DNA of 64,000 nt from NCBI GenBank assembly GCA_004020365.1, contig SAQR01000003.1:62001-126000 (forward strand). The letters run 5' to 3'. The DNA comes from Mesorhizobium sp. (GTDB lineage Bacteria > Pseudomonadota > Alphaproteobacteria > Rhizobiales > Rhizobiaceae). The position numbers and the translations under genes are program-made. The notes beneath the pieces were generated by a model. The model worked only from the letters and a program-made list of their open reading frames with translations, was not told the origin of the DNA and ran no database searches. Of the stretch, positions 1-9,466 are shown piece after piece. The first letter of the stretch is position 1. Each line of letters opens with the position of its first letter.

Positions 1-594
1 CGTGTCGATCAGGCCCGGCATGATGCAGTTGGCGCGAATACCTTGCCGCGCATATTGCATGGCCAGCGCCACGGTGGCCTGGTTCACCGCGGCCTTGGCC
101 GCATAATAGGCGAAATAGGGATAACCGACGTAGCGTATCGCGGCGAGTGACGAGATATTGACGATCGCACCGCCGCCGCCCTTGAGCATATGCGGCAACA
201 CCGCCTTGGCGGTGCGGTAGACCGGTCCGATATTGAGATCGAGGGCGGCCTGGAACGCGTCCTCGTCGAGTTCGACGGGACCGCCCATATGGGTCACGCC
301 GACATTGTTGTGCAGGATGTCGATGGCGCCGAACGCCTCCATTGCTGCCGCTGCTGCCAGCTCGACTGAGACCAGATTGGTCACGTCGGCCGACAACGCG
401 ATCGCCTGGTTGCCCTCGTCGTGGATGATTTCAGCGGTTTCAGCTGCGGCCGCCGCAGCGAGATCGACGCAGGCGACACGCGCGCCTTCGCGCGCGAAGG
501 CGACCGCCGCTGCCTTGCCGTTGCCCCAGCCGGGTCCGGACGACCCTGCGCCGAAGACGATTGCGGATTTTCCTCTGAGCCGGTCGCCCACCAT
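1..594 (-). CDS. SDR family oxidoreductase, C-terminus cut by window edge
   Basis: NAD(P)-dependent short-chain dehydrogenase/reductase. The 198 visible residues carry the N-terminal cofactor loop (GAGSSGPGWGNGKA, residues about 10-24), the NNVG motif, a catalytic serine region (IVNISS) and the YxxxK active-site pair in YYAAK. The rest of the fold lies left of the window. The start ATG has no strong ribosome binding site. It lies just downstream, in the same direction, of the TRAP transporter genes, so it may oxidise the substrate they import. The substrate is unknown; the family assignment is secure. Confidence 0.9.
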   Translation of the reverse strand, partial: MVGDRLRGKSAIVFGAGSSGPGWGNGKAAAVAFAREGARVACVDLAAAAAAETAEIIHDEGNQAIALSADVTNLVSVELAAAAAMEAFGAIDILHNNVGVTHMGGPVELDEDAFQAALDLNIGPVYRTAKAVLPHMLKGGGGAIVNISSLAAIRYVGYPYFAYYAAKAAVNQATVALAMQYARQGIRANCIMPGLIDT

Positions 595-670
595 CGAATT
601 CCCTACAAAAATCGCGACTGTTATCGGGCGGGCGAGCCAATTAGCCTGCCCGCCTGGGAGCCGCCCGCGC

Positions 671-1687
671 TCAGGTCAGGCTGGCGCCAACAGCCTTTTC
701 CAGGATGGCCCAGGCCTCGTCGCCATACTTGCCCTTCCACTCGGCGTAGAAGCCGGCGTCCTTCAGCGTCTGCCGGAACGGGGCCGCATCCGGATGGTTG
801 ATCTTCATGCCCTTGGCGACGAGTTCCTGCTCAAGCGTGGCATTGAGCTTGGCGACGTCCCCGCGCTCCTTCACGCCGGCCTCGTTGAGGTTCCTGGCGA
901 CGATCTCGCTCACGTCTTGCGGCATCGCCTCCCAGGCCCGCTTGTTGGCGAGGAACCAGAAGCCGTCCCACATGTGGTTGGTGAGCGAGCAGAACTGCTG
1001 CACCTCGTAGAGCTTGGCCGTCGAGATGATGGCGAGCGGGTTTTCCTGCCCGTCGACAATCTTGGTCTGCAGCGCCGAATACACTTCGGCGAAGTTGATG
1101 CTGGCCGGCGCCGACTTGAAGGCGGTGAACATCGAGGTCCAGAGCGGGCTGACCGGGACGCGAATCTTGAAGCCTTCGAGGTTGGCGGGCGTCTCGATCG
1201 GGCCGACGGAACTGGTGATCTGGCGAAAGCCGTTGTCCCAGATTTTTTCCATGACGACCAGGTTCGATTTCTCGATCTCGCCGCGCACATATTTGCCGAG
1301 GTCGCCATCCATCGCCGCCCACACCGCGTCGTAGTTCGAGAAGGCAAAGCCGATGCCGCTGATCGAGGCATTGGCGACGAGCGTGGAAAGGATCAGCGGC
1401 GACAGCGTGAAGAATTCGACGCCGCCCGAGCGAACCTGGCTCAGCATGTCGGTGTCGGCGCCGAGTTGGTTGCTGGGGAATATCTGGATGGCGACGCGGC
1501 CGCCGGTCTCCTCGCGGATTTTCTCGACCGCTTCCTGCGCGCGCAGGTTCATCGGGTGGGTGAGTGGCAGGTTGTTGGCGTATTTGTAGTTGAACTCCGC
1601 CGCCTGCGCCCCGGCGTAGCGGATGGTGCTGACGAGCGGGATGGATGCGGCTGCGCCTATCATCAAGCTGCGGCGGGTGATGGTCAT
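671..1687 (-). CDS. dctP: TRAP transporter substrate-binding protein, DctP family
   Basis: Periplasmic receptor of a tripartite ATP-independent transporter that captures an organic acid-like solute. The 338-residue protein starts with an RR-containing signal peptide (MTITRRSLMIGAAASIP, cleavage near AGAQA) and has typical DctP segments (LTHPMNLRAQEAVEKI near residue 40, GFKIRVP near 165, the EVYSALQTKIVDGQENP region near 200). The start follows a strong AGGAGG. It lies 29 nt downstream of the fused membrane subunit, giving the order dctQM-dctP-SDR. The ligand cannot be read from sequence. Confidence 0.93.
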   Translation of the reverse strand: MTITRRSLMIGAAASIPLVSTIRYAGAQAAEFNYKYANNLPLTHPMNLRAQEAVEKIREETGGRVAIQIFPSNQLGADTDMLSQVRSGGVEFFTLSPLILSTLVANASISGIGFAFSNYDAVWAAMDGDLGKYVRGEIEKSNLVVMEKIWDNGFRQITSSVGPIETPANLEGFKIRVPVSPLWTSMFTAFKSAPASINFAEVYSALQTKIVDGQENPLAIISTAKLYEVQQFCSLTNHMWDGFWFLANKRAWEAMPQDVSEIVARNLNEAGVKERGDVAKLNATLEQELVAKGMKINHPDAAPFRQTLKDAGFYAEWKGKYGDEAWAILEKAVGASLT

Positions 1688-1716
1688 CGTGTTTCCTCCT
1701 GGTTGAATCCGAGTGG

Positions 1717-3585
1717 CTAGAGATAGGCTACCGACAGCGCCGGGACGGCGGCGATCAGCAACAGGCCGGCAAGCAACGCACCGAGGTAGGGCCAGATGGC
1801 GCTCATGGCCTCGTCGGGCGAGACGTCGCCGATCTTGCAGGCGATGTAGAAGCCGATGCCGATAGGCGGGGCCATAAGCCCGATGTTCATCGCCGTCACG
1901 ACGACCATCGAATAGTGCACGTCGTTGATGCCCAGCCGAGCGGCGATCGGAAACATGATCGGCGCCATCAGAACGATCGCTGGCAGACCTTCAAGGACGC
2001 AGCCGAGAACCATGAAGACGGCGATTGTGACGAGCATGAAGGAGAACCAGCCTCCCGGCAGGTCAGTCATGGTGATGGCCAGCTGGTTGGCGAAACCGGT
2101 TTGCGTCAGCGCCCAGGCCATTGCCGAGGCGGTGCCGAGGATGAGCAGGATGGCGCCAGACAGCGCCGCCGTCTCGACCAGCATGGCGTAGAATTTCTTC
2201 GCGCCGATGCCGCCATAAAACAACGCGCCGATGACCAGCGCATAGAGCACGGCGATTGTGGACACCTCGGTGGCGGTGGCGACGCCGCCGCCGACGGCGC
2301 CGCGGATCAGGAAGGGGAGCACCAGCGCGGGGGCGGAGACGAGCAGGGTCTTCCAGACGAGCGAGAACGGAGCGCGATGGACGCCTTCCATGCTTTCGCC
2401 CGAAGCCTTCCAGCGCGCGAGCACCGCAAGGACCAGCAACAGAACCACGGCGATGACGAAGCCGCTGGTGAAAAGCGCGGCGATCGAAACGCCGGCGACC
2501 GAGCCGAGCACAATCAGCACGATCGATGGCGGCACTGTATCGGCCATCGCAGCGCCGGTTGCGAGCAACGCGATCATCTCCTTGGGCTTGTGGCCGCGCC
2601 GCTTCATTTCGGGGAAAAGTGCCGGAGCGACGGTCGCCATGTCGGAAACCTTCGAACCGGAAATGCCCGAGACGAGGAACATCGAGCCCAGCAGCACGTA
2701 AGACATGCCGGCCTTTACATGGCCGAGCAGCGACGCCATGAATTCGACGATCGCCTTGCCCATGCCCGTCGCGTCGAGCACACAGCCGAGCAGAACGAAG
2801 ATCGGCACCGACAGCAGGATGAGGCTCGACATCCCCTCGTCGATGCGGCCGACAAGCACGATCATCGGCACGTGCGTGCTGAAGACGATGAAGGCGATCG
2901 TGCCGATGCCGAAACAGAAAGCGATCGGCACGCCGAGCAGAAGGCAGACGGCCACCACGCCGACGAGAAAGATGACGATGTTGGCGTAGCCGAGCGTGAG
3001 GAACAATGGCGAAAGCAGCCAGCCGAGTACGGCCAGTGCAGCAATCACTGCGACAGCGGCGACCAGGTTGGCGAGCGTCGCAGCGCGGATCGCGTGGCCC
3101 ACGGCGATGACGGACATCAATGCCAGCCCGGCGACAATTGCCGAGGCGCGGAAGCTCATCGGAATGTTGAGCGCCGCCGAGGTGACGTACCACTCTTCCT
3201 GTACATACTGGCTTGCCGGCACGATCAGCGCGAGCAGCACCGTCGCCACCACGAGCAAAGCGAGGGCGTCCACGAAGTGGCGGCCGCGCTCGGGGATCAG
3301 GTTGAGGAAGATGGTAAGACGTAGATGCTCGTTGCGGTCGATGGCGATCGCCGAGCCGAGCATGGCGAGCCAGAGAAAGGAGATGGAAGCGGCCTCATCG
3401 ATCCAGACGATCGGCAGCGATAGCACGTAGCGCGAGATGACGCCGGCGAGCAGCAGACCGATGACCAAGACGAGCAGTATCGAGGCCACCGCCTCGACCG
3501 GCCACATCAGCCGCGACCCTGGCCGCGCATCCAGCACCTCGGCCGGCGTATCGACGATCATCGTGTTGTTGCTGGCGGCTGCCAT
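1717..3585 (-). CDS. dctQM: TRAP transporter fused small and large permease, DctQM
   Basis: A single 622-residue inner-membrane protein carrying both TRAP permease subunits. Residues about 25-165 match the four-helix DctQ subunit (WIDEAASISFLWLAMLGSAI). Residues about 200-620 match the DctM subunit, with GVPIAFCFGIGT, the GISGSKVSDMATVAP motif and the terminal GLMAPPIGIGFYI segment. GGAG lies about 10 nt before the start. Fusions of this kind are known in TRAP systems. It precedes dctP and presumably imports, with a Na+ or H+ gradient, the compound that receptor binds. Confidence 0.93.
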   Translation of the reverse strand: MAAASNNTMIVDTPAEVLDARPGSRLMWPVEAVASILLVLVIGLLLAGVISRYVLSLPIVWIDEAASISFLWLAMLGSAIAIDRNEHLRLTIFLNLIPERGRHFVDALALLVVATVLLALIVPASQYVQEEWYVTSAALNIPMSFRASAIVAGLALMSVIAVGHAIRAATLANLVAAVAVIAALAVLGWLLSPLFLTLGYANIVIFLVGVVAVCLLLGVPIAFCFGIGTIAFIVFSTHVPMIVLVGRIDEGMSSLILLSVPIFVLLGCVLDATGMGKAIVEFMASLLGHVKAGMSYVLLGSMFLVSGISGSKVSDMATVAPALFPEMKRRGHKPKEMIALLATGAAMADTVPPSIVLIVLGSVAGVSIAALFTSGFVIAVVLLLVLAVLARWKASGESMEGVHRAPFSLVWKTLLVSAPALVLPFLIRGAVGGGVATATEVSTIAVLYALVIGALFYGGIGAKKFYAMLVETAALSGAILLILGTASAMAWALTQTGFANQLAITMTDLPGGWFSFMLVTIAVFMVLGCVLEGLPAIVLMAPIMFPIAARLGINDVHYSMVVVTAMNIGLMAPPIGIGFYIACKIGDVSPDEAMSAIWPYLGALLAGLLLIAAVPALSVAYL

Positions 3586-3687
3586 GCTTCACGCTCCTCC
3601 GCTCGGACCAGGCAACAACGCCTGCCCTATACGCCCACGCCGAAATCGGAACGAAGCGATCTCCTCCCGCTCGTTCCTGCGCTCATG

Positions 3688-3704
3688 GGTCTATATCATG
3701 GACC
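3688..3704. promoter_or_regulatory. Imperfect palindrome upstream of the TRAP operon
   Basis: GGTCTA-tatca-TGGACC has 6-bp arms with one mismatch and sits about 100 nt upstream of dctQM. Position and shape fit an operator for a GntR-type regulator, as often controls TRAP operons, but no regulator gene is adjacent. The rest of 3586-3842 shows nothing recognisable. Confidence 0.3.
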
Positions 3705-3842
3705 TATAATTTCGAATAACCGATTTTTGCCACGCAATCGGCTGTATATCAGCGACTTGCGGCGAAAATGCGATCCATATTGTGGATCGATGAGTAAGAA
3801 GGACGTTTCAGGAGGGTTGCAGCGCCAACGGCGATCTCTCGG

Positions 3843-5420
3843 TCACGCGCCGAGACGCCAGGTATCATCGAATTCCATGCCCGCAGTGGCTGCTTCGCAC
3901 GAGACGATCACTGTCGTTTGCGCGGCACGCGCGCGCGCCAGAACGGCCGCAAGCAAGTCCGGGTCCTTGCAGACATCGATGTCGTCGATAAGGAGCACGG
4001 CCGCTGATCGGACCAACGCTCGTGCGGCACGGATCCGGGCGGCCTGCATTGCACTGATTTGAGGCGGCTCCAGTCGCTCCTGGCTGCTGTCTGGAGGTCC
4101 TTCGACTGCCAGGCCGCACAGCGAGGCCGTGGCGATTATCTCTTCCTGCGAGGTCGCTGAGGGCGCTCCCAGGGCAATATTGTCGACCATCGTTGCCGGC
4201 ACCAACGGGATCTCCGGCGACAAAACGGTGATTGCCCGGCGCCGGTCGCGTTGCGAAATCTTGTCGACAGGGATGTCATCGAGGAAAATCGCCAGGCCGC
4301 TGTTTTCCTCAAAACCGGCGATGCTGGAAAAAAGCGCGCTGCGCGCCTCAAGCGTATCACCGCCAAGCAGGATCAAGGCGCCGGGCGCGGCCTCCAGCAC
4401 TTTTGACGGCGTGCCGTGTCGGCAATGAAATTCGATGCGCAGCCGCCGGCCTGCCGTCGAGCGCGGCAGGGGAATTGGATTCACAGGATCCGCAAGAACC
4501 GGCCTCGCCAGGATGGAGGCAATCCGGCGGCGGGACTCGACATAGGCAAGCCGATAGTCGGCGGCGCGAGCGAGGGCGGAAAGCTGGCCAACCGTCAGTC
4601 CGGCGAGCAGCAATAGCGTGCTGAGATCGCCAACGAGCATCGCCGGGCGGCCCGAAAACGCATAGGCGACGAGGATGGCGACGATCACCGGCATGACGAA
4701 GTCGCTGGACGCGCGCGCAGCCCCCGACCACCCTGCCCGGCGAACGAGCCACATGTTGAGCGCTTCCGACATCCGGTCGATCTTGCGTGTGGACGGTCCG
4801 CTTTTGCCGAAATGGGCAAAGGCCGCCCGGGCGACAACGATGTCGCCGAGACGGCCGGCAAGCCGTCCACGCCTGCGCCGGCTTTCGCGAATGGCCCGGT
4901 GAAGAAACGGCAGGGCAACAAGACAGACGATCGACCAGACAAGAACGCCGCAAAGCAGGAACGGCGCAACCCTTGGGGCAAGCCAGAAGGCGCCAAGCAC
5001 GATGAGAACGACGGAAGGACCCGCAACAAAGAGGGAGGCCACGCCATCGGCAAGCCACGATCTGATGGCGGAGAGGTCGGTGACGAGGCGCGTCATCACC
5101 AGGCCGAGACCGGTCCGGCCAGCGCCAGGCGGTAACGCGAAGAGTTGCTCGACCAGCAGTCTGCGGACCTCACGCACATAGTCCAGCGCAAAAGCTGCCC
5201 CCTGTCGGCGCTGCATCACCCCGAGTGCGAAGAGCGCGATGCCGAGCGAAAGGCTGGCCACTATCAGCCTGCCCTGACCGAGCGGCTGCGGTTCCCCGGA
5301 AACCGCCGCACCGACAATGGCGACAAGAGCGAGCGACGTGGCGGCCTGGGCAAAGCCGATGGCGACAAGGACCGCAAGGGCGACCAGTCGCGTGCCGATC
5401 AGGATTCCTGGTAGAGGCAT
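3843..5420 (-). CDS. ABC-exporter-like membrane protein with degenerate ATPase domain
   Basis: 525 residues laid out like a half-size ABC exporter: an N-terminal membrane domain with several hydrophobic segments (residues about 5-285) followed by a nucleotide-binding-domain remnant (about 300-525). The ATPase motifs are eroded. The Walker A position reads GGDTLEARSAL, with no GK[ST]. The signature position reads LEPPQISAMQ instead of LSGGQ. Walker B reads VLLIDDID, with Asp where the catalytic Glu is expected. It is unlikely to hydrolyse ATP normally. The start overlaps the end of the upstream P-loop protein by 22 nt, so translation is probably coupled. Function unknown. Confidence 0.6.
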   Translation of the reverse strand: MPLPGILIGTRLVALAVLVAIGFAQAATSLALVAIVGAAVSGEPQPLGQGRLIVASLSLGIALFALGVMQRRQGAAFALDYVREVRRLLVEQLFALPPGAGRTGLGLVMTRLVTDLSAIRSWLADGVASLFVAGPSVVLIVLGAFWLAPRVAPFLLCGVLVWSIVCLVALPFLHRAIRESRRRRGRLAGRLGDIVVARAAFAHFGKSGPSTRKIDRMSEALNMWLVRRAGWSGAARASSDFVMPVIVAILVAYAFSGRPAMLVGDLSTLLLLAGLTVGQLSALARAADYRLAYVESRRRIASILARPVLADPVNPIPLPRSTAGRRLRIEFHCRHGTPSKVLEAAPGALILLGGDTLEARSALFSSIAGFEENSGLAIFLDDIPVDKISQRDRRRAITVLSPEIPLVPATMVDNIALGAPSATSQEEIIATASLCGLAVEGPPDSSQERLEPPQISAMQAARIRAARALVRSAAVLLIDDIDVCKDPDLLAAVLARARAAQTTVIVSCEAATAGMEFDDTWRLGA

Positions 5421-6481
5421 TGCGCACCTCCAGCGATCACCATCAGGCGCGGGTTCAAAATCCCTGAGACTATATTTGCCGCGGTCGCCGGATCGGTGAG
5501 TTCCTTAACGCCATAGACAGGGGCGTTGGCAGCGCCTGCTTCCCGGCGCGCCAGCGGCGAGCACGTCAGGAGCCCGCTGAGCCCGAGCACGTCGTATCCA
5601 AGCTCGCGCAGCCTTTCGCAGCCTGCCACCGCCCCCATCGCATCGCCTGCAGCAAACAGCACGCCGCCGGTCAGCTGGCGGAATTTCGGGGACTTTGCCA
5701 GCGCGGCCGTCTCGGACTGGAATAGCCCATCCGCTACCTCCAGAACCGCGATCTCCGCCCCGGTGGCGGCAAGAGAATGCAGCAAATGCTGCGCGCCCTC
5801 GACAAGGGCATCGATTGGCGCAAGATAGGTCGTGGCAAAGCCGCCATCAGTGAAATCAAGCGCGGCGCATGCTCCGGCATCGATCATCGCCCAGAGGTCG
5901 TTGCCGGCTCCGGTTCCGGTCACCTTTGCCGCACCAACTGCAAAACCTGCCCTGGCTAAGCCACGCACGAGGCTTGCAGCTGTTGTCGTCTTGCCCGAAT
6001 TCATCGACGTTCCGAAGACAACGATTGTCGGCGGGGTGAGCCGCGCCGGCTGCGGCGCGACCGCAAAGTCTGCAACGTTCAGAACGCGGCCGCATGCGTT
6101 GGTGACGAGGCCGAGCGGCACGATCGCAGTCGGAGACATGGTCTTGTCGTGCCATGTCATCGCCCGCGAAGCCACTCCGCCTGCCGCCACCATATGGCAC
6201 GGTCCGAGATCTGCCGGCACGATCGCCTCGAACTGATCGGGGGCGTAGCGGTTGCCGTAGGCCAGGACGACTTCGTCCGTCGCGGCAAGTGCCGCCTTGC
6301 GTCCCGAGGGCAGCTCGACCGACTTGTGGTGACCGAGCGTCTCGATCCGCGCCAGCACCAGGTCCCCTGCCTTCGGTTCGGCGGGAGGCGAAAGCAACAT
6401 CCGCATGCGCTCAGTGGGAATTCGGCGGGTCGTGAAAGCCCGTTTGGCCTTCGCGATGCGTTCGCAGTCAAGAATTTCCAT
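5399..6481 (-). CDS. P-loop NTPase, DUF1611/MobB-like
   Basis: 360-residue protein with an N-terminal beta-rich part (residues 1-130) and a P-loop NTPase domain from about 140: GTSMNSGKTTTAASLVRGLA is a clear Walker A, followed by GAAKVTGTGAGNDLW. This order recalls DUF1611, MobB and dethiobiotin-synthetase folds. The ATG at 6481 is chosen because GGAGAG lies about 7 nt upstream; an in-frame ATG at 6505 lacks this. It is the first gene of a pair with the degenerate ABC protein. Substrate and role are not known to me. Confidence 0.6.
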   Translation of the reverse strand: MEILDCERIAKAKRAFTTRRIPTERMRMLLSPPAEPKAGDLVLARIETLGHHKSVELPSGRKAALAATDEVVLAYGNRYAPDQFEAIVPADLGPCHMVAAGGVASRAMTWHDKTMSPTAIVPLGLVTNACGRVLNVADFAVAPQPARLTPPTIVVFGTSMNSGKTTTAASLVRGLARAGFAVGAAKVTGTGAGNDLWAMIDAGACAALDFTDGGFATTYLAPIDALVEGAQHLLHSLAATGAEIAVLEVADGLFQSETAALAKSPKFRQLTGGVLFAAGDAMGAVAGCERLRELGYDVLGLSGLLTCSPLARREAGAANAPVYGVKELTDPATAANIVSGILNPRLMVIAGGAQCLYQES

Positions 6482-6611
6482 TGTGGTCTCTCCGGTGGGC
6501 GCCAAGGGGCGCTGTTGCTTGGGGAGAACGCGGTCGAACCAGGATTATTCTCGGTCGAGTTGCAATTCTTTTCGACACGATGGAGTAGGCGCGATCAGTT
6601 TCAGCGATGCG

Positions 6612-6845
6612 TCAGGCGTCGCCACGCGTCAGGGCCATGATCGCGTCGGTGTCGAGTCCCTTGCCGGCATGGCCGCGCAATTTCGCGAAGCGGCTCGCGG
6701 GCTGCTTCCCGTCACTACGCACAATCACCACATTGCCGTCATCGGTACGGCGGAAATCAACCTTGCTGCCCGGAACGATTCCGAGCAGGTCCCGGACCGG
6801 TTTGGGGATGGTCACCTGTCCTTTGGCTGTGACTGTGTTGGTCAT
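6612..6845 (-). CDS. AbrB/MazE-family antitoxin-like DNA-binding protein, VapB type
   Basis: 77-residue swapped-hairpin AbrB-fold protein. TVTAKGQVTIPKPVRDLLGI and PGSKVDF are the family core, and the C-terminal IMALTRGDA tail is typical of VapB antitoxins that precede a PIN toxin. AGGGTG precedes the ATG. No PIN-domain frame follows the stop: the downstream 110 nt run to the start of the next operon. It is therefore an orphan, either a solitary regulator or the survivor of a lost toxin-antitoxin pair. Confidence 0.8.
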   Translation of the reverse strand: MTNTVTAKGQVTIPKPVRDLLGIVPGSKVDFRRTDDGNVVIVRSDGKQPASRFAKLRGHAGKGLDTDAIMALTRGDA

Positions 6846-6998
6846 GTTCACACCCTGGTAGTGCCCATTTTCGGTATTATCTTGTGGACGGAATTTCAAC
6901 CTCCACAAGCGGCTGCCGAAGCCGTGATTTTGTGACTTGTTTTCCCAGGCGCGCCTGTCGACGTCGTAATCGGCAGCCACGCACCCTATCTACGCCGC

Positions 6999-7943
6999 AT
7001 GAATGACATCACGAACAGACGCGCGCTTCTACTCATCAATCCAAAAGCACGACGCGGGCAGGAATCCATCGCACCGGTCATCGAGCGGCTGGAAGCCGGA
7101 GGGCTCCGCGTCAGCGTCGAGACCTTTGAGGCACTGCCTGAGATAGCACGCGACATCGTGCGCCTTCGGCATCGGGCCGATCTTTTCATCGTGTGCGGCG
7201 GCGATGGCTCGGTGTCCTCGGCGGCGGTCGCGGTTATGGAAAGCGGGCTGCCGATGGGCATCATTCCGATGGGGACGGCGAACGATCTGGCGCGCACCCT
7301 CGAAATACCGTTGGATCTTGGGAAGGCGGCCGACGTGATAGTAGAGGGAGGAAGACGTCTGATCGATATTGGGACCGTCAATGGTCACGCTTTCTTCAAC
7401 GTTGCGAGCATCGGCCTCAGCAGCGATCTTGCCCAGGGGCTGGATCCGGCGCTGAAGAAGCGTTTCGGCAGGTTTGGTTATGCCTTGGCGGCGATGAAAG
7501 TGTTGACCAAGGCCCGCCACTTCGAAGCAAGGATTACCGAAAAGGGCGCAACGACCGAAGTCGAAACCTACCAGATTGCAGTCGGCAACGGCCGCCACTA
7601 TGGCGGCGGCAACGTCGTCGAGGAGACGGCGGAGATCGATGACGGCCATCTCGACCTGTACAGCCTGGAAATGACGAATCTCTGGAAGATGGCGCTCTTG
7701 TTGCGCTCGTTCCGCTCGGGCACGCACGGCGCCTGGAGCGAGGTTCGCACGGCCAGATGCGTCGAGTTCGACATCGAGACGAAAAGGCCGATGCCGGTGA
7801 ACACCGACGGTGAGATCGTGACCTCGACCCCGGCGCATTTCAAGGTCCACCCGAAGGCGATTTCGGTGTTCGCGCCTGCCGCGGCGCGCATACAGGCCCG
7901 CACAAAGGTGCTTGGTGATGCGATCAGCGCCAACAGCGGCTAG
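6999..7943 (+). CDS. Diacylglycerol/lipid kinase family protein
   Basis: 314-residue DAGK-catalytic-domain protein resembling YegS and DgkB, which phosphorylate membrane lipids. The nucleotide-binding loop CGGDGSVSSAA is at about residues 66-76 and the family motif PMGTANDLART at about 90. Later motifs are GNGRHYGGG (about 195) and the DGHLDLY segment. The C-terminal beta domain ends in VNTDGEI and the following strands. It is a single gene, divergent from the AbrB-like gene. The exact lipid substrate is uncertain. Confidence 0.9.
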   Translation: MNDITNRRALLLINPKARRGQESIAPVIERLEAGGLRVSVETFEALPEIARDIVRLRHRADLFIVCGGDGSVSSAAVAVMESGLPMGIIPMGTANDLARTLEIPLDLGKAADVIVEGGRRLIDIGTVNGHAFFNVASIGLSSDLAQGLDPALKKRFGRFGYALAAMKVLTKARHFEARITEKGATTEVETYQIAVGNGRHYGGGNVVEETAEIDDGHLDLYSLEMTNLWKMALLLRSFRSGTHGAWSEVRTARCVEFDIETKRPMPVNTDGEIVTSTPAHFKVHPKAISVFAPAAARIQARTKVLGDAISANSG

Positions 7944-8001
7944 GCTGGCGATCAAGCGAACACGTCGCCTGGCCCCACATAGCCTTCAGACACGTCTTCG
8001 A

Positions 8002-8514
8002 TCATTGCTTGTGGAACGTGCCCGTGTAGGTCTGGCCGGCAAGCCTGACGGTTCCGGCCAGGGTTCTGTCGGGCCGCATGACAAAACTGAGGTCTGCGCC
8101 ATTCGGCAGGCGCTCAAGCTTCAACGTAGTCCCCACGATTCTTCCAACGCCGGCGGCCTCTCCCGGATGGTTGTCACCCAGAGTTCCCCACGCATAGGTG
8201 ACCGTCACCTTGCCATTGGAAGAAATCGTCTGAACAGCAAGTTTGGCGTCATACATCCCATCCAATCGTCCGGCCCATAGTCCCGAAAAAGCAGCATATT
8301 TTGTCGGGACGGTCTTGGCAGGCGGAGTGACTGCCACGGATTGATCAATAATTGCCGAGCCGGAGGGAACAGCGGCAGGATCCGAGGCAGTTTGGGCAGG
8401 AATGGGTCCAGGTCCTAACGCAGGTTCGGGTTGCGGCGTTTCAGGAGCCGATTGGCACGCGGTTGTGGCAAGCGCCGCGAAGCCAAGCATTGCGTTGCAC
8501 ATTCGGCGTGCCAT
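8002..8514 (-). CDS. Putative lipoprotein, unknown function
   Basis: 170 residues with a lipoprotein-type signal (LGFAALATTAC, Cys about residue 20), a Pro/Ala-rich linker (about 22-75) and a C-terminal beta-rich domain (FSGLWAGRLDGMYDAKLAVQ to the end, TGTFHKQ). This suggests an anchored envelope protein with a small sandwich-like domain. It converges with the lipid kinase gene. I do not recognise the domain. Confidence 0.65.
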   Translation of the reverse strand: MARRMCNAMLGFAALATTACQSAPETPQPEPALGPGPIPAQTASDPAAVPSGSAIIDQSVAVTPPAKTVPTKYAAFSGLWAGRLDGMYDAKLAVQTISSNGKVTVTYAWGTLGDNHPGEAAGVGRIVGTTLKLERLPNGADLSFVMRPDRTLAGTVRLAGQTYTGTFHKQ

Positions 8515-8680
8515 CTTCTGGTGCCCCGGCCATCTCTAGATCTAGCGCAGACTAACCTTATCGCGCGTTTTCACGACCTCTGTCTACCCAAGGTGTCTCA
8601 ACAGCGGCTTGTCGAAGGACGTGCAGCGGTCGTGAGTGAAGGCCCCCATTCGTCGCCAAAGTAGCCGCCTTGGCGAAGCC

Positions 8681-9466
8681 TTAAGCTGCCATCGACGCAG
8701 CGGCTGCCGATTCGTCCGCGATGCCATCCACCATTATATGGCCGATGCCCCGCGAGCATCGCTCGACCCGCGCCTCGACGCGATAAACGTCACGCAAGAG
8801 CGCCGGCGTAACGACCTCTTCCGGCGTGCCGCAGGCGACCATCCGCCCCTCGGCGACAACGATGCACTTGTCAGCGAAGCGCAGGGCCTGATTGAGGTCG
8901 TGAATTGCGATCAGCACTGCAATTCCGTGCTTGCGCGCGAGCCCGCGCATGAAGCTCAGCACCTCGACCTGCCGGTGTAAGTCAAGCGCCGACGTCGGCT
9001 CGTCCATCAGCAGGATTTCCGGTTCGCGAGCCAGGGTCTGGGCAATGCTTACCACCTGCCTTTGCCCGCCGCTTAGTTCTCCGACGTTGCGAAAGGCAAG
9101 ATCCGAGATGCTAAGCGCGGCCAGGATGCCGTCTATGAGTGCGAGGTCGCCGTCGCTGACCGACCAGGCCGAGCCCTGCTTGCGGGCGAGCAGGATCGAT
9201 TCATAGACGGTCAGCACCGCGTTGGCTGCCGTATCCTGCGGCATATAGCAGATGCCGTCCGGCCCCTTCACCGCTCCCTCGAGGCAGACGCGTCCCGGAC
9301 CCTTCAGAAGTCCTGCGACGCGCTTGAACAGCGTCGACTTGCCCGCTGCGTTGGGTCCGATCACGGCGACAACCTCGCCACCCCGGAAAATGGGCGTTGA
9401 AACGTCCGAAAGGACGAGCCGCGCCCCGTGAAAGGCTCCGAGACCATCGAGTCTGATCGTTACCAT
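8681..9466 (-). CDS. Iron-chelate ABC transporter ATP-binding protein
   Basis: 261-residue FecE/FepC-type ATPase that powers import of iron chelates or related cofactors. Walker A is GPNAAGKST near residue 37, the signature is LSGGQRQVVSIAQ near 140 and Walker B is ILLMDEPTSALD near 160, with the switch His in IAIHDLN. The ATG at 9466 overlaps the permease stop by 7 nt. It is the last gene of a binding protein-permease-ATPase operon under a candidate iron box. Confidence 0.92.
   Translation of the reverse strand: MVTIRLDGLGAFHGARLVLSDVSTPIFRGGEVVAVIGPNAAGKSTLFKRVAGLLKGPGRVCLEGAVKGPDGICYMPQDTAANAVLTVYESILLARKQGSAWSVSDGDLALIDGILAALSISDLAFRNVGELSGGQRQVVSIAQTLAREPEILLMDEPTSALDLHRQVEVLSFMRGLARKHGIAVLIAIHDLNQALRFADKCIVVAEGRMVACGTPEEVVTPALLRDVYRVEARVERCSRGIGHIMVDGIADESAAAASMAA

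Noticed and set aside
1915-3324. 469-codon open frame on the plus strand opposite the TRAP permease
   Set aside because: Its translation is rich in His, Asp, Glu and Arg without hydrophobic core, the usual shadow of a GC-rich membrane-protein gene; the minus-strand frame has clear DctQM motifs.
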